Below are positions 35,066 through 44,599 of a stretch of DNA of 64,000 nucleotides, one piece after another; within the stretch, counting starts at the first letter, position 1; each line of letters starts with the position of its first letter. Both the position numbers and the translations under genes were made by a program. Below the pieces are notes generated by a model, which searched no databases, was not told the origin of the DNA, and saw only the letters and a list, made by a program, of their open reading frames with translations. Source of the DNA: Methylococcus mesophilus (GTDB taxonomy: Bacteria; Pseudomonadota; Gammaproteobacteria; Methylococcales; Methylococcaceae); NCBI RefSeq assembly GCF_026247885.1, contig NZ_CP110921.1, positions 3,033,001 through 3,097,000 on the forward strand. Direction: 5' to 3'.

Positions 35066-38011
35066 CTAGGACACGTCCTGCGGCGTGAAGCCGCGGCGCA
35101 AGGTGTTTTCGGTCAGCGTTCTCGGCACTATGAACTGTTGCAGATAATCCGGGCCGCCGGCCTTCGAGCCCATCCCCGACATCTTGAACCCGCCGAAGGG
35201 CTGCCGGCCGACCAGGGCTCCGGTGATGGGGCGGTTGACGTAGAGGTTGCCGGCCTGGAAAGCCCGGGCCGTTTTCCGGACGTTGCCGGGGCTGCGCGAG
35301 TACAGGCCTCCGGTCAGGGCATAGGCCGAGGCATTGGCGGCAGCGATGGCTTCGCCGATGTTCTCGGCCCTGATCACGGCGAGCACGGGCCCGAAGATTT
35401 CCTCGCGAAGGATTCTGGAATCCGCCGGCAGATCGGCGAAGACGGTGGGAGGCGCGTAGTATCCATCGGCGGGGACGGGTGCCTGGGCCAGCACGCGGCC
35501 TTCCCGTTTCCCGAGTTCGATGTATTCGAGAATTCTTTCCTGTGCCGCACCATCCACCACCGGGCCGATGAAGTTCTTCGGGTCCTCGGGGCTGCCGGCA
35601 GGCAGGTCCCTCACCGCTTCGGCCAAGCGTTCGCAGAAGCGATCGTAGGTCTCCCGCAACACGATCACCCGCGAGCAGGCCGAGCATTTCTGTCCCTGGA
35701 AACCGAAGGCGGACTGGATGACGCCGGGCACCGCCTGGTCGAGGTCCGCGTCCGCATCGACGATGATGGCGTTCTTGCCGCCGGTTTCGATCACCACCTT
35801 TTTCGGCCCCGCCTGGCCGGGCCCGGTCCTGCCGGCTTTTTCCACGATTCCCAGGCCCACCTGGAGCGAGCCGGTAAAGAGAATGAAATCGGTCGAAGGG
35901 TGTTGCACCAGGTAATCGCCCACGGTGGAGCCCGAGCCGGGAACAAAGTTGAGGACGCCTTCAGGTATTCCCGCCGCGGCGAATATCTCGTACACCAGCC
36001 GCCCCGACATCGGCGACAGGCTGGACGGCTTGTAGAGCACGGCGTTGCCGGTGACGAGGGCGGCAGAGACCATTCCCGCAGAAATGGCGATGGGAAAGTT
36101 CCAAGGAGCGACGACCAGCCCGACGCCGCGGGGTTCGTACCAGTAGCGGTTCTCCTCGCCGGGAACCTTGCCCAGCTTCTGCGGTGCGCCCAGGCGGAGC
36201 ATTTCGCGGCCGTAATACTCGAGAAAATCGATCGCCTCGCAGACGTCCGCATCGGCCTCCACCCGGTTCTTGCCGACTTCCAGCAGTTCCCAGGCCGCCA
36301 GCTCGAAACGTCTTCGCCGGGCGATGGCCGCCGCCCGGAAAAGGAGTTCGGCGCGCTCCGCGGGAGGGCGTTGCCCCCAGTCCGCCTGGGCGGTCCGTGC
36401 CGCCGCCAGCGCCCGGTCGGCCATGTCGCGGTCGAGGGCGGAAGCCGTGCAGACCACCTCGCCGGGAGCCGCCGGATTCAGCGACACCAGGCGCTCGGTG
36501 GTCGTGTATTCCTTGCCGCCGTACACGATGGAGACATGCCGGCCCATTTGGTCTCGCACCGCCCGGATCGCTGCCGCAAACGTCTCCCGATTGTCCCGCC
36601 GGGGAAAGTCCAGCGGCGGTTCATTGGCGAAGGCGTTGGTTTCCGGGGGAGGGGCCTCGAGCGCGCCGGCCTCGGCCCGGGGATCCGCCAGCAGAACCTC
36701 CGGTGCCAAACCGGCGGCGAACGTCTTGCGCAGGAAGCTTTCGTTCGAGGTGTTTTCCAGCAGGCGGCGCACCAGGTAGGCCATGCCCGGCAACAGTTCG
36801 CCGATCGGCACGTATTCGCGGACGGGAAAGCCCAGAATCTGGAGCGCCTGCCGGACCGGACCGGCCATGCCGTAGAGCGCCTGGAATTCGAAGTGCTCCG
36901 GCGGCACGCCCAGCGTTTCGGCCGCCGCCAGGGTCCAGGCGATCGAACGTACGTTATGGGTGGCCGCCGCCAGGCTGACGTCGGCGTGATGGGCCAGCAG
37001 AAGCCCGACGCACCGTTCATAGCTGGCGTCGGTATCCGATTTCCTCTCAAACACCGGCAGCGGCCAGCCTTTCTGGGCGGCGACGGCTCTTTCGTACTCC
37101 CAGTAGGCCCCTTTGACCAAGCGGATGTGTATCCTGCGTTTACGCCGTCTTGCCCAGTGGACGAGCCGCCGAACGTCGTCCTCCGCGCTCTTCAAATAAG
37201 CCTGAAGGGCGATCCCCGCGTGCTCCCATTCCTGGAACTCCGGTTCCTCCAGCAGGCTGGTGAACGCTTCGATGGTGAGTTCCTTGAGGCTCACGGTCTC
37301 CATGTCGATGAACACCTGGCCGCCGGCCCGCATCAGCTTGCGGCAGATCGGGCGCAGCCTCGTCTTGACCTGCAGCAGGCTGTCCTCGTAATTCGACGGA
37401 CCGATCCGGGAATACAGCGAGCTGAGCTTGATCGACAGATTGAGGCGCGGAAAAAACCGCTCCCGTGCGGCGTCGTGGGCCGGCCAGCCCGGCAGTTCCT
37501 CCGCCAGGACGTCGATCGTCCTGAGGTATCGGTCCCGGTATCTGTCGGCCTCGCTTTCGGAAATCGCGGCTTCACCGAGCAGGTCGACGGTGAAGGCGCC
37601 GCCCCGGCTCCAGAGGGCTTTCAGCTTCCCCAGCGCCGCCTCCGGGGTTTCGCCGATGATGAAACCGGCGGCCAGACGGCGGACATTCCGCCGCAGGAGG
37701 CCGGCAGCCAGTCCCGCAGGGAGCGCGGCACCGGCACTGGAAATCAGGAACTTGGGGAGGCCGGAGAGCCTTGTGTCCCCGGCCAGGAAATATTCCTTGA
37801 GATGCCCCACTACCTGCCCGCTCGTCGCGAGGCTGGGCAGCACGTCGATGAAATGGAACAGCGGAAGTTTGAGTTCCGGATGTTCCATCGCCGCCTGCAT
37901 GAGCTTCCCTTCCCAGAATCTCCGGTCGAATACCGCCGGCGGCTCGGAGCTCATCAGCCGGAAAATTTCCAGTCCCTTGGCGACGACAAGATCGTTGCTG
38001 ACGATTTCCAC
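35066..38011 (-). CDS. putA: Bifunctional proline dehydrogenase / P5C dehydrogenase
   Basis: Oxidises proline to glutamate in two steps. 981 residues. The N-terminal FAD-dependent proline dehydrogenase barrel (to ~460) has SIKLSSLYSR, QAYLKSAEDDV and RLVKGAYWEYE; the C-terminal aldehyde dehydrogenase (~510-970) has PWNFPIAISAGMV, the TGSLQVGL NAD loop, ETGGKNAI and the catalytic cysteine in FQGQKCSACSRVIV. No N-terminal ribbon-helix-helix domain, so it is not a PutA autorepressor. GTG start preceded by GGGAG. Monocistronic. Confidence 0.95.
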   Translation of the reverse strand: MEIVSNDLVVAKGLEIFRLMSSEPPAVFDRRFWEGKLMQAAMEHPELKLPLFHFIDVLPSLATSGQVVGHLKEYFLAGDTRLSGLPKFLISSAGAALPAGLAAGLLRRNVRRLAAGFIIGETPEAALGKLKALWSRGGAFTVDLLGEAAISESEADRYRDRYLRTIDVLAEELPGWPAHDAARERFFPRLNLSIKLSSLYSRIGPSNYEDSLLQVKTRLRPICRKLMRAGGQVFIDMETVSLKELTIEAFTSLLEEPEFQEWEHAGIALQAYLKSAEDDVRRLVHWARRRKRRIHIRLVKGAYWEYERAVAAQKGWPLPVFERKSDTDASYERCVGLLLAHHADVSLAAATHNVRSIAWTLAAAETLGVPPEHFEFQALYGMAGPVRQALQILGFPVREYVPIGELLPGMAYLVRRLLENTSNESFLRKTFAAGLAPEVLLADPRAEAGALEAPPPETNAFANEPPLDFPRRDNRETFAAAIRAVRDQMGRHVSIVYGGKEYTTTERLVSLNPAAPGEVVCTASALDRDMADRALAAARTAQADWGQRPPAERAELLFRAAAIARRRRFELAAWELLEVGKNRVEADADVCEAIDFLEYYGREMLRLGAPQKLGKVPGEENRYWYEPRGVGLVVAPWNFPIAISAGMVSAALVTGNAVLYKPSSLSPMSGRLVYEIFAAAGIPEGVLNFVPGSGSTVGDYLVQHPSTDFILFTGSLQVGLGIVEKAGRTGPGQAGPKKVVIETGGKNAIIVDADADLDQAVPGVIQSAFGFQGQKCSACSRVIVLRETYDRFCERLAEAVRDLPAGSPEDPKNFIGPVVDGAAQERILEYIELGKREGRVLAQAPVPADGYYAPPTVFADLPADSRILREEIFGPVLAVIRAENIGEAIAAANASAYALTGGLYSRSPGNVRKTARAFQAGNLYVNRPITGALVGRQPFGGFKMSGMGSKAGGPDYLQQFIVPRTLTENTLRRGFTPQDVS

Positions 38012-38161
38012 CGCGCTACTCCCGTCGGCCTGTGATGTTCTTTCAATGCGCCGTTTACGGGATCAGACTTTACGCCCTTGCGGGCCATGGGAGATAGTCG
38101 CTTCGCCTCGCGCACTCTGAGCCAACGATCGAGAGTGTAATCACTGAGCAGGATCGCCTCG

Positions 38162-39154
38162 TTATCGGCGACGCTTGCCTTGCCCTTTGGTCTCGATCCG
38201 CTTGTAGTGGTAAAGCGTAACGTTCAAATGCGGATTGGAGAGGTTCTGGCCGGATTTGTCGGGATCGACGATCATTTCTACATACAAGTCCAATTCGTCA
38301 TCCTCTCCTTCGCGGACGGCAATGCCTTCCACTTCCCGGTCGCCGTCGGGGGTAGGCAGGCGGAACAGCTCTTCTACATGACCGTTTTTGAGATTGGCAC
38401 GATACACCGACTGCGTAGCGTTGTTGGACGACATGTACAGCCAGTTGCCGTGGACTTTCGCGCCTTGAATGTTTTCCAGCGCCATGTCCAGCGTCAGCGT
38501 GTGATCGAAGCTCCAGTCCTGCAGGTTATAGACGTTGATGGTATTGCCGCTCTGCCATTCCTTGCCGTAGCCGACGTGCCGTTTTGCGTCGACCGCCACC
38601 CAACTGGCGATGTCTTTCTTCGGATTGCTGGGTGCGCCGGTCAGTTCGTAGGCGATGCCGGTAAAACTCAGGTCCGATGCGTTGTAGAGGGCGACATGGC
38701 CATTGGTGTAGCCGGCGGTGGTGTCGAGAGAGGCGTAGATGATGCCGTCGTAGTAATCGATGTCGCCGATATGGTTCAAGCCCTGTTGCAGTAGCGCCGG
38801 CGGAATGCCAGGGACGAGATTCATCGGCAGCTGGAACGACGAATTGCGCAGGACCGAGGTGAAATTTTCGTCGGCGATCTCCAGTCCGTACTGCCAGGAG
38901 AAAAACCATTGCTGACCATCGGTGGCGATGCCTTGGGAGCGATATAAGCCGGTGAACGAGTTAGGCGGATCTTGCAAGAAGAACTGTTTTTCGTCGACCA
39001 ATTGCCACTGCTCGGAGGGAGGTTTGGCCGTCCGTCTATGCTCCGCGTGCGGTTCCAATTGCAGGTGTTCCTCGACGGCAAGCACCGGCGCGCTTACAGC
39101 CGCTGCCAGTGCCAGCAGGGCCGAGATATGGGAGTGGTTGTGGATTGATGTCAT
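38162..39154 (-). CDS. Secreted protein, possible beta-propeller, unknown
   Basis: 330 residues with a signal peptide (ISALLALAAAVSAPVLA). The mature part has spaced repeats of the form GQQWFFSWQYGLEIAD, DGIIYASLDTTAGYTNGHVALY, KVHGNWLYMSSNNATQSVYRAN and VEGIAVREGEDDELDLYVEM, suggesting a beta-propeller. Ends with a very basic tail (KGQGKRRR). No enzyme motif seen. Monocistronic. Confidence 0.65.
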   Translation of the reverse strand: MTSIHNHSHISALLALAAAVSAPVLAVEEHLQLEPHAEHRRTAKPPSEQWQLVDEKQFFLQDPPNSFTGLYRSQGIATDGQQWFFSWQYGLEIADENFTSVLRNSSFQLPMNLVPGIPPALLQQGLNHIGDIDYYDGIIYASLDTTAGYTNGHVALYNASDLSFTGIAYELTGAPSNPKKDIASWVAVDAKRHVGYGKEWQSGNTINVYNLQDWSFDHTLTLDMALENIQGAKVHGNWLYMSSNNATQSVYRANLKNGHVEELFRLPTPDGDREVEGIAVREGEDDELDLYVEMIVDPDKSGQNLSNPHLNVTLYHYKRIETKGQGKRRR

Positions 39155-39366
39155 AAAGGAATTCTCGAGTCATGGTTCGGGGTTCATCCCATTGCTGGGG
39201 TGTGAACGCATGATAGGAGCGTCCCGTGACGGCGCTGTGAATGTAAAAAGTCGAGCTGTTACCACGTGTCGGGGCGGGTCAGGTTTGAAGATAATACGAG
39301 CGGTGTAGAGAAGACTCGGCAAAGTCCTTGAGTCTGCGGAAAATGTTTGTAAACGAGGGAGAAAGC

Positions 39367-39825
39367 ATGCGCTACTGGCTGATGAAAACCGAGCCCGGCG
39401 AGTTCGGGATCGACGATCTGGCGGCACGTCCGGGCCAGATCGAACACTGGGATGGGGTCCGCAACTACCAGGCCCGCAACATGATGCGGGACGAAATGAA
39501 AGAAGGGGACGGCGTGCTGTTCTACCACTCGAACTGCGACGTGCCGGGCGTGGTCGGCATCGCCGAAATCGCGCGGGAAGCCTATCCGGACTTCACGGCC
39601 TTTGACCCCGACAACAAGCACTACGATCCCGCCAGCAAGCCGGACGATCCGCGCTGGTTCATGGTGGACGTCCGCTTCGTGCGCAAGCTCCGCCGCACCA
39701 TCGCCCTGAGCGAATTGAGGGACCGGCCGGAGCTGGAAGGACTGGCGCTGGTGCGCAAGGCCAACCGGCTGTCGGTGATGCCGGTCGGCCCGGATCAGTG
39801 GAACTTCATCCTGTCCCTGGAGTAA
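39367..39825 (+). CDS. EVE domain protein
   Basis: 152-residue PUA-like EVE-fold protein: MRYWLMKTEPGEFGIDDL, WDGVRNYQARNMMRDEM, GVVGIAEIAREAYPD and DPRWFMVDVRFV are the standard family blocks. EVE domains bind modified bases in DNA or RNA. ATG 39367, with GAGGGAGAAAG before it, is chosen because the family starts at this MRYWL motif. Confidence 0.93.
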   Translation: MRYWLMKTEPGEFGIDDLAARPGQIEHWDGVRNYQARNMMRDEMKEGDGVLFYHSNCDVPGVVGIAEIAREAYPDFTAFDPDNKHYDPASKPDDPRWFMVDVRFVRKLRRTIALSELRDRPELEGLALVRKANRLSVMPVGPDQWNFILSLE

Positions 39826-39842
39826 TCCCACAGGACAGTTCA

Positions 39843-39873
39843 CGTAGGTCCGATTAGCGCAGCGTAATCGGAC
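39843..39873. repeat. REP sequence, left of transposase
   Basis: 31-base REP-type palindrome (CGTAGGTCCGATTAGCGCAG then CGTAATCGGAC). It matches the reverse complement of the right copy with one difference. It sits 28 bases before the transposase start. Confidence 0.85.
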
Positions 39874-39901
39874 GAATGACCTTCAAGAACGGGAGAAGGA
39901 C

Positions 39902-40431
39902 ATGCCCAACTATCGACGCGCGTTCGCGCCCGGCGGTGCTTGGTTCTTTACGTCAATCTGCTGCAACGATACGGTAACGATCTGCTGGTCCGCGAGATCG
40001 GCTTGTTACGCGACATGGTGAGGCGGGTACGTTCGCGTCACCCTTTCCGAATCGATGCTTGGGTGGTGTTGCCGGATCACTTGCATTGCGTGTGGACCTT
40101 GCCGCCCGATGATAGCGATTTCAGCCTGCGATGGCGATTGATCAAGAGCGGGTTCTCGCGTGCATTGCCCAAAGCCGAACCCCGGTCGGACATCCGCAAA
40201 GCTGCCGGGGAGCGTGGAGTATGGCAGCGTCACTATTGGGAGCACTTGATCCGAGACGATGCCGACTACCAACGGCATGTGGATTATGTGCACTTGAATC
40301 CGCTGAAACATGGCCATGTCCTGCGTACACAGGATTGGCCCTATTCCGCCTTTCACCGGTACGTTGCAAAAGGGGTTTATCCGGCGGACTGGTGCGGCGA
40401 TGTAGGTGTTTCGGCGGGTGGCGGCGAATGA
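39902..40431 (+). pseudogene. REP-associated tyrosine transposase, frameshifted
   Basis: Reading from ATG 39902 gives MPNYRRAFAPGGAWFFTS and then a wrong frame; the rest of the gene (NLLQRYGNDLLVREIGLLRD ... DAWVVLPDHLHCVWTLPPDD ... ERGVWQRHYWEHLIRDDADY ... HLNPLKHG) is in the next frame. Restoring one G at ACG|TC (39952/39953) joins both parts into the usual RAYT sequence. The HUH-type motif HLHCVW and the downstream tyrosines are intact. Single-strand DNA transposase of the IS200-like fold that acts on flanking REP sequences; probably inactive here. Confidence 0.88.
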
Positions 40432-40436
40432 CATTT

Positions 40437-40467
40437 GTCCGATTGCGCTGCGCTAATCGGACCTACG
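40437..40467. repeat. REP sequence, right of transposase, inverted
   Basis: Inverted copy of the left REP (one mismatch in 31 bases), starting six bases after the transposase stop. The pair forms a complete RAYT/REP unit. Confidence 0.85.
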
Positions 40468-40513
40468 CGGGCTAACCCCCCTTTCACCAGTTTGGGTGGC
40501 GTCGTCGCAAATG

Positions 40514-40543
40514 AAAAGGGGAGCGGACTTTCATCCGCTCCCC
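40514..40543 (-). terminator. Terminator of the chitinase-like gene
   Basis: Stem GGGGAGCGGA / TCCGCTCCCC with a six-base loop; on the minus strand it is followed by TTTTC. Lies 32 bases after the stop. Confidence 0.8.
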
Positions 40544-40574
40544 CTGGGGGCAGCGCTTCGACCGGGGGCGGCCG

Positions 40575-42590
40575 TTACAGGCCCAGATCGCTGATGAAGC
40601 GGTAGGTGTAGCCCCAGGCCGGCACGCTGGGGACCGAGCTGCAGGTCGGCGAGGCCGAGGCTTGGCTGCACGGCGTGTCGCGGTCGGCCGACCAGAAGTG
40701 GATGCCGGCGATACCGTTGGCGAGTGCCCACTGCACCATGGTGTCGGTGTCCTGCAGCGAGAACAACTCGTCGGAAACGTCGTTCACGCCTATCATCGGG
40801 GTCAGCTCGATCCGCGCGTAAGGAATGCCGTACTTGGCCTTCAGGTTCTTGGCCGCCTGGATGGCCGTCTGACCCATGTCACACAGGCCGTTCACGACGA
40901 CGCAGTTTCCGGCGTTGGCCGTGCCGTAGTCCATGACCATCAGGTTGATGGTGTAGTTGGCGACGCCATATTGCTGAACCGCCTTGACCACGTTGTGCCC
41001 CGTGACGTTCAGGTCGCCGTAGGGGTTCGACGTGACGGTCCCGTTGGACGATCCCAAGGTGGCCACGGTGAAGCTGAAGCGCAGGTTGGGATAGTCCGAC
41101 TGCACCGCGGCCACCTGCTGGACCAGACTGGCGATGGCGGCCTGGCTTTGGCCGGCTTCGATGTCGAAATCGATGCCCACCAGACGGTTCGAGGCATAGC
41201 GGTTGATGAAGGCCCGCATGCCGGCTTCGCTCGAACAGGTGAAAGCGCCTGCCGCGCCGCCGGTTGAGACGACGTAGTCCATGCCGGCATCGACGAAGGC
41301 TTGCAGGTTGGCCTGGACCAGAACATCGGGCTGGATGCCGGCCCAGTTCTCCTTGCCGCACTCGCCGGTCGCGAAGGCCCAGGTCACTGCGGATACCTTA
41401 GCCGGCAGCACGCTCAGGAGCGGCGACAGCGTGCCGGTCACCGCGGTCGACATGACGTTGCTGTTCCAGTTCATCGAGATCGTGACGTCCTTGTAGGGGC
41501 TGAACAGCAGGCTGCCGGCGCCTCCGGTCGGCGGGGTGGTCGGTACCGGCGTCGGACTCGGACTCGGCGTCGCCGATGCGCCCGGCGTCGGGCTCGGGGT
41601 AGCCGTGGGGCTCGGAGTGGCTGTCGGATTCGGGGTCGGCGTCGGGTTCGAATTCGGCACCGAGGGTGCGAACAGCACCGTCACCGTGGAGTCTGCAGCG
41701 GCTGCCTTCTGCAGGTTGGCCGGCGACCCACCGTTGAAGCCGCTTGCCGCCACGTCGCCGGGTGCTAGGGCCGCCACCCAGGATTTCGGCTTGAGCGTTG
41801 CGGTACCGTCGCCGGCGATGTTGACAGAAAAGTTCCAAGGTCCGCTCTTGAACACGTCCTGGGCAGTGGCTGCATCGGGAAATTGCAGCGGGGCCTGCCA
41901 GCCGTTGGCTCCGGCCTTCAAAGTCTTCGAGGACAGGTTCTTGACTGCGACGTTGCCGCTGTAGCCGCCATCCCACGAGCTGCTGATGGAAAACAGCACT
42001 TCCAGTTTCGGGCTTGCGATCGGAACCGGTGTTGCAGACGGGGACGGTGTCACCGAAGGTGCGGGTGTCGGCGTGGCCGATCCACCGCCCTGGTAGCCGG
42101 CTTTCAGGTTGGCCAGGGTCTGCTGGGCCGACTGGGACGTCATGGCCGAGATCACACAGGGCTGGCCGTTGAATTTGCAGTTGGCCAGATCGACAGAGGT
42201 GTCGAACGCGCCATTGGCGTTGAAGCCGACGTCCAGCACGCTGTTTGCGGCCACGTCGCTGCCCCAGGAAGGCGAAGTGAGGGTGAACGTGTTGGTTGCG
42301 GCGTCGAAAACGGCATTGGCGTTCCAGAAGGAAGAGGCCTGTGCCTGCCGGCCGAGGCCGGCCGACTGGAACGTCAGGGTCCAGCCGCCGCTGACCGCGT
42401 CGGGTACCCAGATTTGCAGGGCGCCGGTGTAGCCGGCCCAGGAATCGCTCGCGGTGCCCCAGGAGGAAGACGCGCTGACGATCGCGTTGGGTACCGGCGC
42501 GGGCAGCGTGGCGGCCTGCGCCGGTGTTCCTTCCGCGAGCGTAGCCACGAGGACCAGGCCGGACAGGGGGGCAAGAAATCTTGTGTTCAT
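40575..42590 (-). CDS. Secreted GH18 chitinase-like enzyme with two CBM2-like domains
   Basis: 671 residues. Signal peptide ending AQA; a first CBM2-like domain (~30-150, WAGYTGALQIWVPDAVSGGW); a Pro/Thr/Ser linker; a second (~200-310, SSSWDGGYSGNVAVKNLSSK); a long TPSPTATPSPTP linker (~315-350); then a GH18-type barrel (~360-670). The catalytic motif reads VGIDFDIEAG, with the DxDxE acid/base glutamate intact. MVMDYG and FWSADRD fit barrel strands of this family. It would hydrolyse beta-1,4 N-acetylglucosamine polymers or bind them outside the cell. AAGGAG precedes ATG 42590. Confidence 0.87.
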   Translation of the reverse strand: MNTRFLAPLSGLVLVATLAEGTPAQAATLPAPVPNAIVSASSSWGTASDSWAGYTGALQIWVPDAVSGGWTLTFQSAGLGRQAQASSFWNANAVFDAATNTFTLTSPSWGSDVAANSVLDVGFNANGAFDTSVDLANCKFNGQPCVISAMTSQSAQQTLANLKAGYQGGGSATPTPAPSVTPSPSATPVPIASPKLEVLFSISSSWDGGYSGNVAVKNLSSKTLKAGANGWQAPLQFPDAATAQDVFKSGPWNFSVNIAGDGTATLKPKSWVAALAPGDVAASGFNGGSPANLQKAAAADSTVTVLFAPSVPNSNPTPTPNPTATPSPTATPSPTPGASATPSPSPTPVPTTPPTGGAGSLLFSPYKDVTISMNWNSNVMSTAVTGTLSPLLSVLPAKVSAVTWAFATGECGKENWAGIQPDVLVQANLQAFVDAGMDYVVSTGGAAGAFTCSSEAGMRAFINRYASNRLVGIDFDIEAGQSQAAIASLVQQVAAVQSDYPNLRFSFTVATLGSSNGTVTSNPYGDLNVTGHNVVKAVQQYGVANYTINLMVMDYGTANAGNCVVVNGLCDMGQTAIQAAKNLKAKYGIPYARIELTPMIGVNDVSDELFSLQDTDTMVQWALANGIAGIHFWSADRDTPCSQASASPTCSSVPSVPAWGYTYRFISDLGL

Positions 42591-42963
42591 TTGCTCAACT
42601 CCTTCTTGGACTCACCAAGTTCGATGACGCCGGATGGCCATTGCGGCTGCGATAGAGCTGTAACAAGCTAATATGTCCTGCAGCGGAGAGCGGTTACATG
42701 ACATTGGCCACAGCCGTATGACATGGGGCACGCTAAATTGTTGCACCTGACTATTACTCCGGCCCAATTTTTTCGTACGCCGAACCCACTGCAGGCCGCA
42801 GCCGGCGTGAGGTGGCCGGTACGCTCAATTCGGGCCGGACCAATACGTTCTTTGCGGTGTTGCTGAAGATAATGTATTGAAGAATGGGGAGGAGTGAATC
42901 CTCCGGGGGGCGGCGCAGGTTTTCGGGTGCGGAAGGGCAGCGTAGCGCCCTCCCGCCAAGGCG
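42591..42963. other. Intergenic region between cbbQ and chitinase gene
   Basis: 373 bases between two genes on the minus strand. It should hold the cbbQ terminator and the chitinase promoter, but I see no strong hairpin-T tract. Weakly AT-rich around 42735-42775 (GCACGCTAAATTGTTGCACC). No gene supported. Confidence 0.4.
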
Positions 42964-43770
42964 TCAGAAAAACGTTGCTACGGCGGCGTCAAGGGTATCG
43001 CGTATATCCGGGTCGTCGGTGAGGGGACGGACGAGCGCCATCATGCAGGCTGCCCGGGGGGCGATGCCCTTGGCGATGAGATGGCCGGCGTAGACCAGCA
43101 ACCGGGTCGAGATGCCTTCGTCCAAGCCGTGGCCCTTGAGGTTCCGGGCACGATGGGCGATCTGCACCAGCTTCTCGGCGATCTTGGGATCGATGCCGGT
43201 CTCGTGCGACACCACATCGACCTCGACCGCGGTTTCGGGATAGCCGAAATCCAGTGCGCCGAAGCGCTGCTTGGTCGATTGCTTGAGGTCTTTCAGCAGG
43301 TTCTGGTAGCCGGGATTGTAGGAAATCACCAACTGGAAATCCGGATGTGCGTGAACCAGTTCGCCCTTTTTGTCCAGCGGCAGGGTGCGGCGGTGGTCGG
43401 TCAGCGGGTGGATGACCACGGTGGTGTCCTGGCGGGCCTCCACGACTTCGTCGAGATAGCAGATGGCGCCGATACGGGCGGCGAGAGTCAGCGGACCGTC
43501 CTGCCAGCGGGTGCCGCTGGCGTCGAGCAGGAAGCGGCCGACCAGGTCCGAAGCCGTCATGTCCTCGTTGCAGGCCACCGTGATCAGCGGGCGCTTCAGC
43601 TTCCAGGCCATGTACTCCACGAACCGGGTCTTGCCGCAGCCGGTCGGGCCCTTGAGCATCACCGGCATGCGCGCGGCGTAGGCGGCCTCGAACAGTTCCA
43701 CTTCGTCGGCGGTGGGGCGGTAATAGGGTTGTCCCTCGATCAGGTATTGGTCCGCGGATTGTGCGGTCAT
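42964..43770 (-). CDS. cbbQ: RuBisCO-activase-type MoxR ATPase CbbQ
   Basis: AAA+ ATPase of the CbbQ/NirQ/NorQ group; with CbbO it remodels inhibited RuBisCO. 268 residues. Walker [18 protein letters not shown] (~37-53), Walker [17 protein letters not shown] (~103), sensor region [19 protein letters not shown], arginine finger in STKQRFG. NorQ/NirQ are alternatives by sequence alone, but cbbLS lies upstream on the same strand, 8.8 kb away. CbbO is not in the window. It ends without an obvious terminator before the chitinase gene. Confidence 0.87.
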   Translation of the reverse strand: MTAQSADQYLIEGQPYYRPTADEVELFEAAYAARMPVMLKGPTGCGKTRFVEYMAWKLKRPLITVACNEDMTASDLVGRFLLDASGTRWQDGPLTLAARIGAICYLDEVVEARQDTTVVIHPLTDHRRTLPLDKKGELVHAHPDFQLVISYNPGYQNLLKDLKQSTKQRFGALDFGYPETAVEVDVVSHETGIDPKIAEKLVQIAHRARNLKGHGLDEGISTRLLVYAGHLIAKGIAPRAACMMALVRPLTDDPDIRDTLDAAVATFF

Positions 43771-43807
43771 CGGTGCATGCTCTTTCTGGGGGGATCGGCC
43801 GGTCAGA

Positions 43808-44584
43808 TTACCCCAAACTTTGCGGCGTTGTCAGCTCGCCGATCGCCGCTTGCGGGTGGGCTCCCGTTGCGAAAGGCAGCAAGCGATAGCCCACGCATCT
43901 CTCCGCTTGAATGGGCAGAGCCAGGCCGCTGTGCCGGTATACGCGTTCCCGCAGGCGGCTGAAAATTACCTCCGTCCGATGCTTGTTGTAGTCCTCTGGC
44001 ATCGAGCCCAACGCGGCAGCCAGCTCGGCATGCGTACACGGCTCGCCCTGGTGGGCGAGGAGGGCATGCAGAAGCTGAGCCTCGCTCAAGGAAAGCCGTA
44101 TCCGCGTGCCGTTGGGCGTAACCAGCATGCCTAATCCGCTATCCAACTCCCATTGCCCGTCCATGGAGGCGCGCACCGGCCGCGGTTCCGCCGTTGCTGC
44201 AGTGGTCAGACGTTGCCCCAGCCGGCGCAGGATCAGCACCAGTTCGTCCAAGTCGACGGGCTTGACCAAATAGGCATCCGCCCCTGCATCGAGGCCGCTA
44301 AGGCGGTCGTCGCGCAATCCGCGGGCCGTCACGAACACGATGCCCATGCCGGTGTCATGCGAGCGCAGGTACTGGCATACCGACAGGCCGTCTTCTCCGG
44401 CGAGGCCAATGTCCAGCACGGCCACCGTTTTCGGCCGCACGGCCAGGTAACGGTAGAATTGCGCGGCATTTTCGAAGGTCTCCACGGCAAAGCCGTGATG
44501 TGCGAGCTGGAACGCCAGCTCTTCGCGCAGGACAGGCTCGTCCTCGACGATCGACACGGTGTAGGGCGGGGCTTTCTCAATCAT
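43808..44584 (-). CDS. OmpR-family response regulator
   Basis: 258 residues from ATG 44584 ([20 protein letters not shown]). The receiver domain (~8-122) has the acidic pair EDE, the phosphoacceptor aspartate in [15 protein letters not shown], the threonine in VFVTARG and the lysine in YLVKPVD. The winged-helix domain (~150-240) reads [20 protein letters not shown] and [13 protein letters not shown]. An upstream start (44596) is less likely because it would nearly meet the kinase start. Divergent from the kinase by 15 bases. Likely targets are discussed in the findings. Confidence 0.9.
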   Translation of the reverse strand: MIEKAPPYTVSIVEDEPVLREELAFQLAHHGFAVETFENAAQFYRYLAVRPKTVAVLDIGLAGEDGLSVCQYLRSHDTGMGIVFVTARGLRDDRLSGLDAGADAYLVKPVDLDELVLILRRLGQRLTTAATAEPRPVRASMDGQWELDSGLGMLVTPNGTRIRLSLSEAQLLHALLAHQGEPCTHAELAAALGSMPEDYNKHRTEVIFSRLRERVYRHSGLALPIQAERCVGYRLLPFATGAHPQAAIGELTTPQSLG

Positions 44585-44599
44585 TTGGGAGAACACGGA

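Noticed and set aside
34889-38035. 1048-residue open frame on the plus strand
   Set aside because: It is the antisense shadow of putA, whose catalytic motifs are in the minus frame.
39155-39366. Possible tRNA or 6S RNA gene upstream of the EVE gene
   Set aside because: No cloverleaf or conserved T-loop found.
42720-42770. Sigma-54-like GGCACG ... TTGC upstream of the chitinase gene
   Set aside because: The spacing between the two halves is too long and the site points away from the gene.
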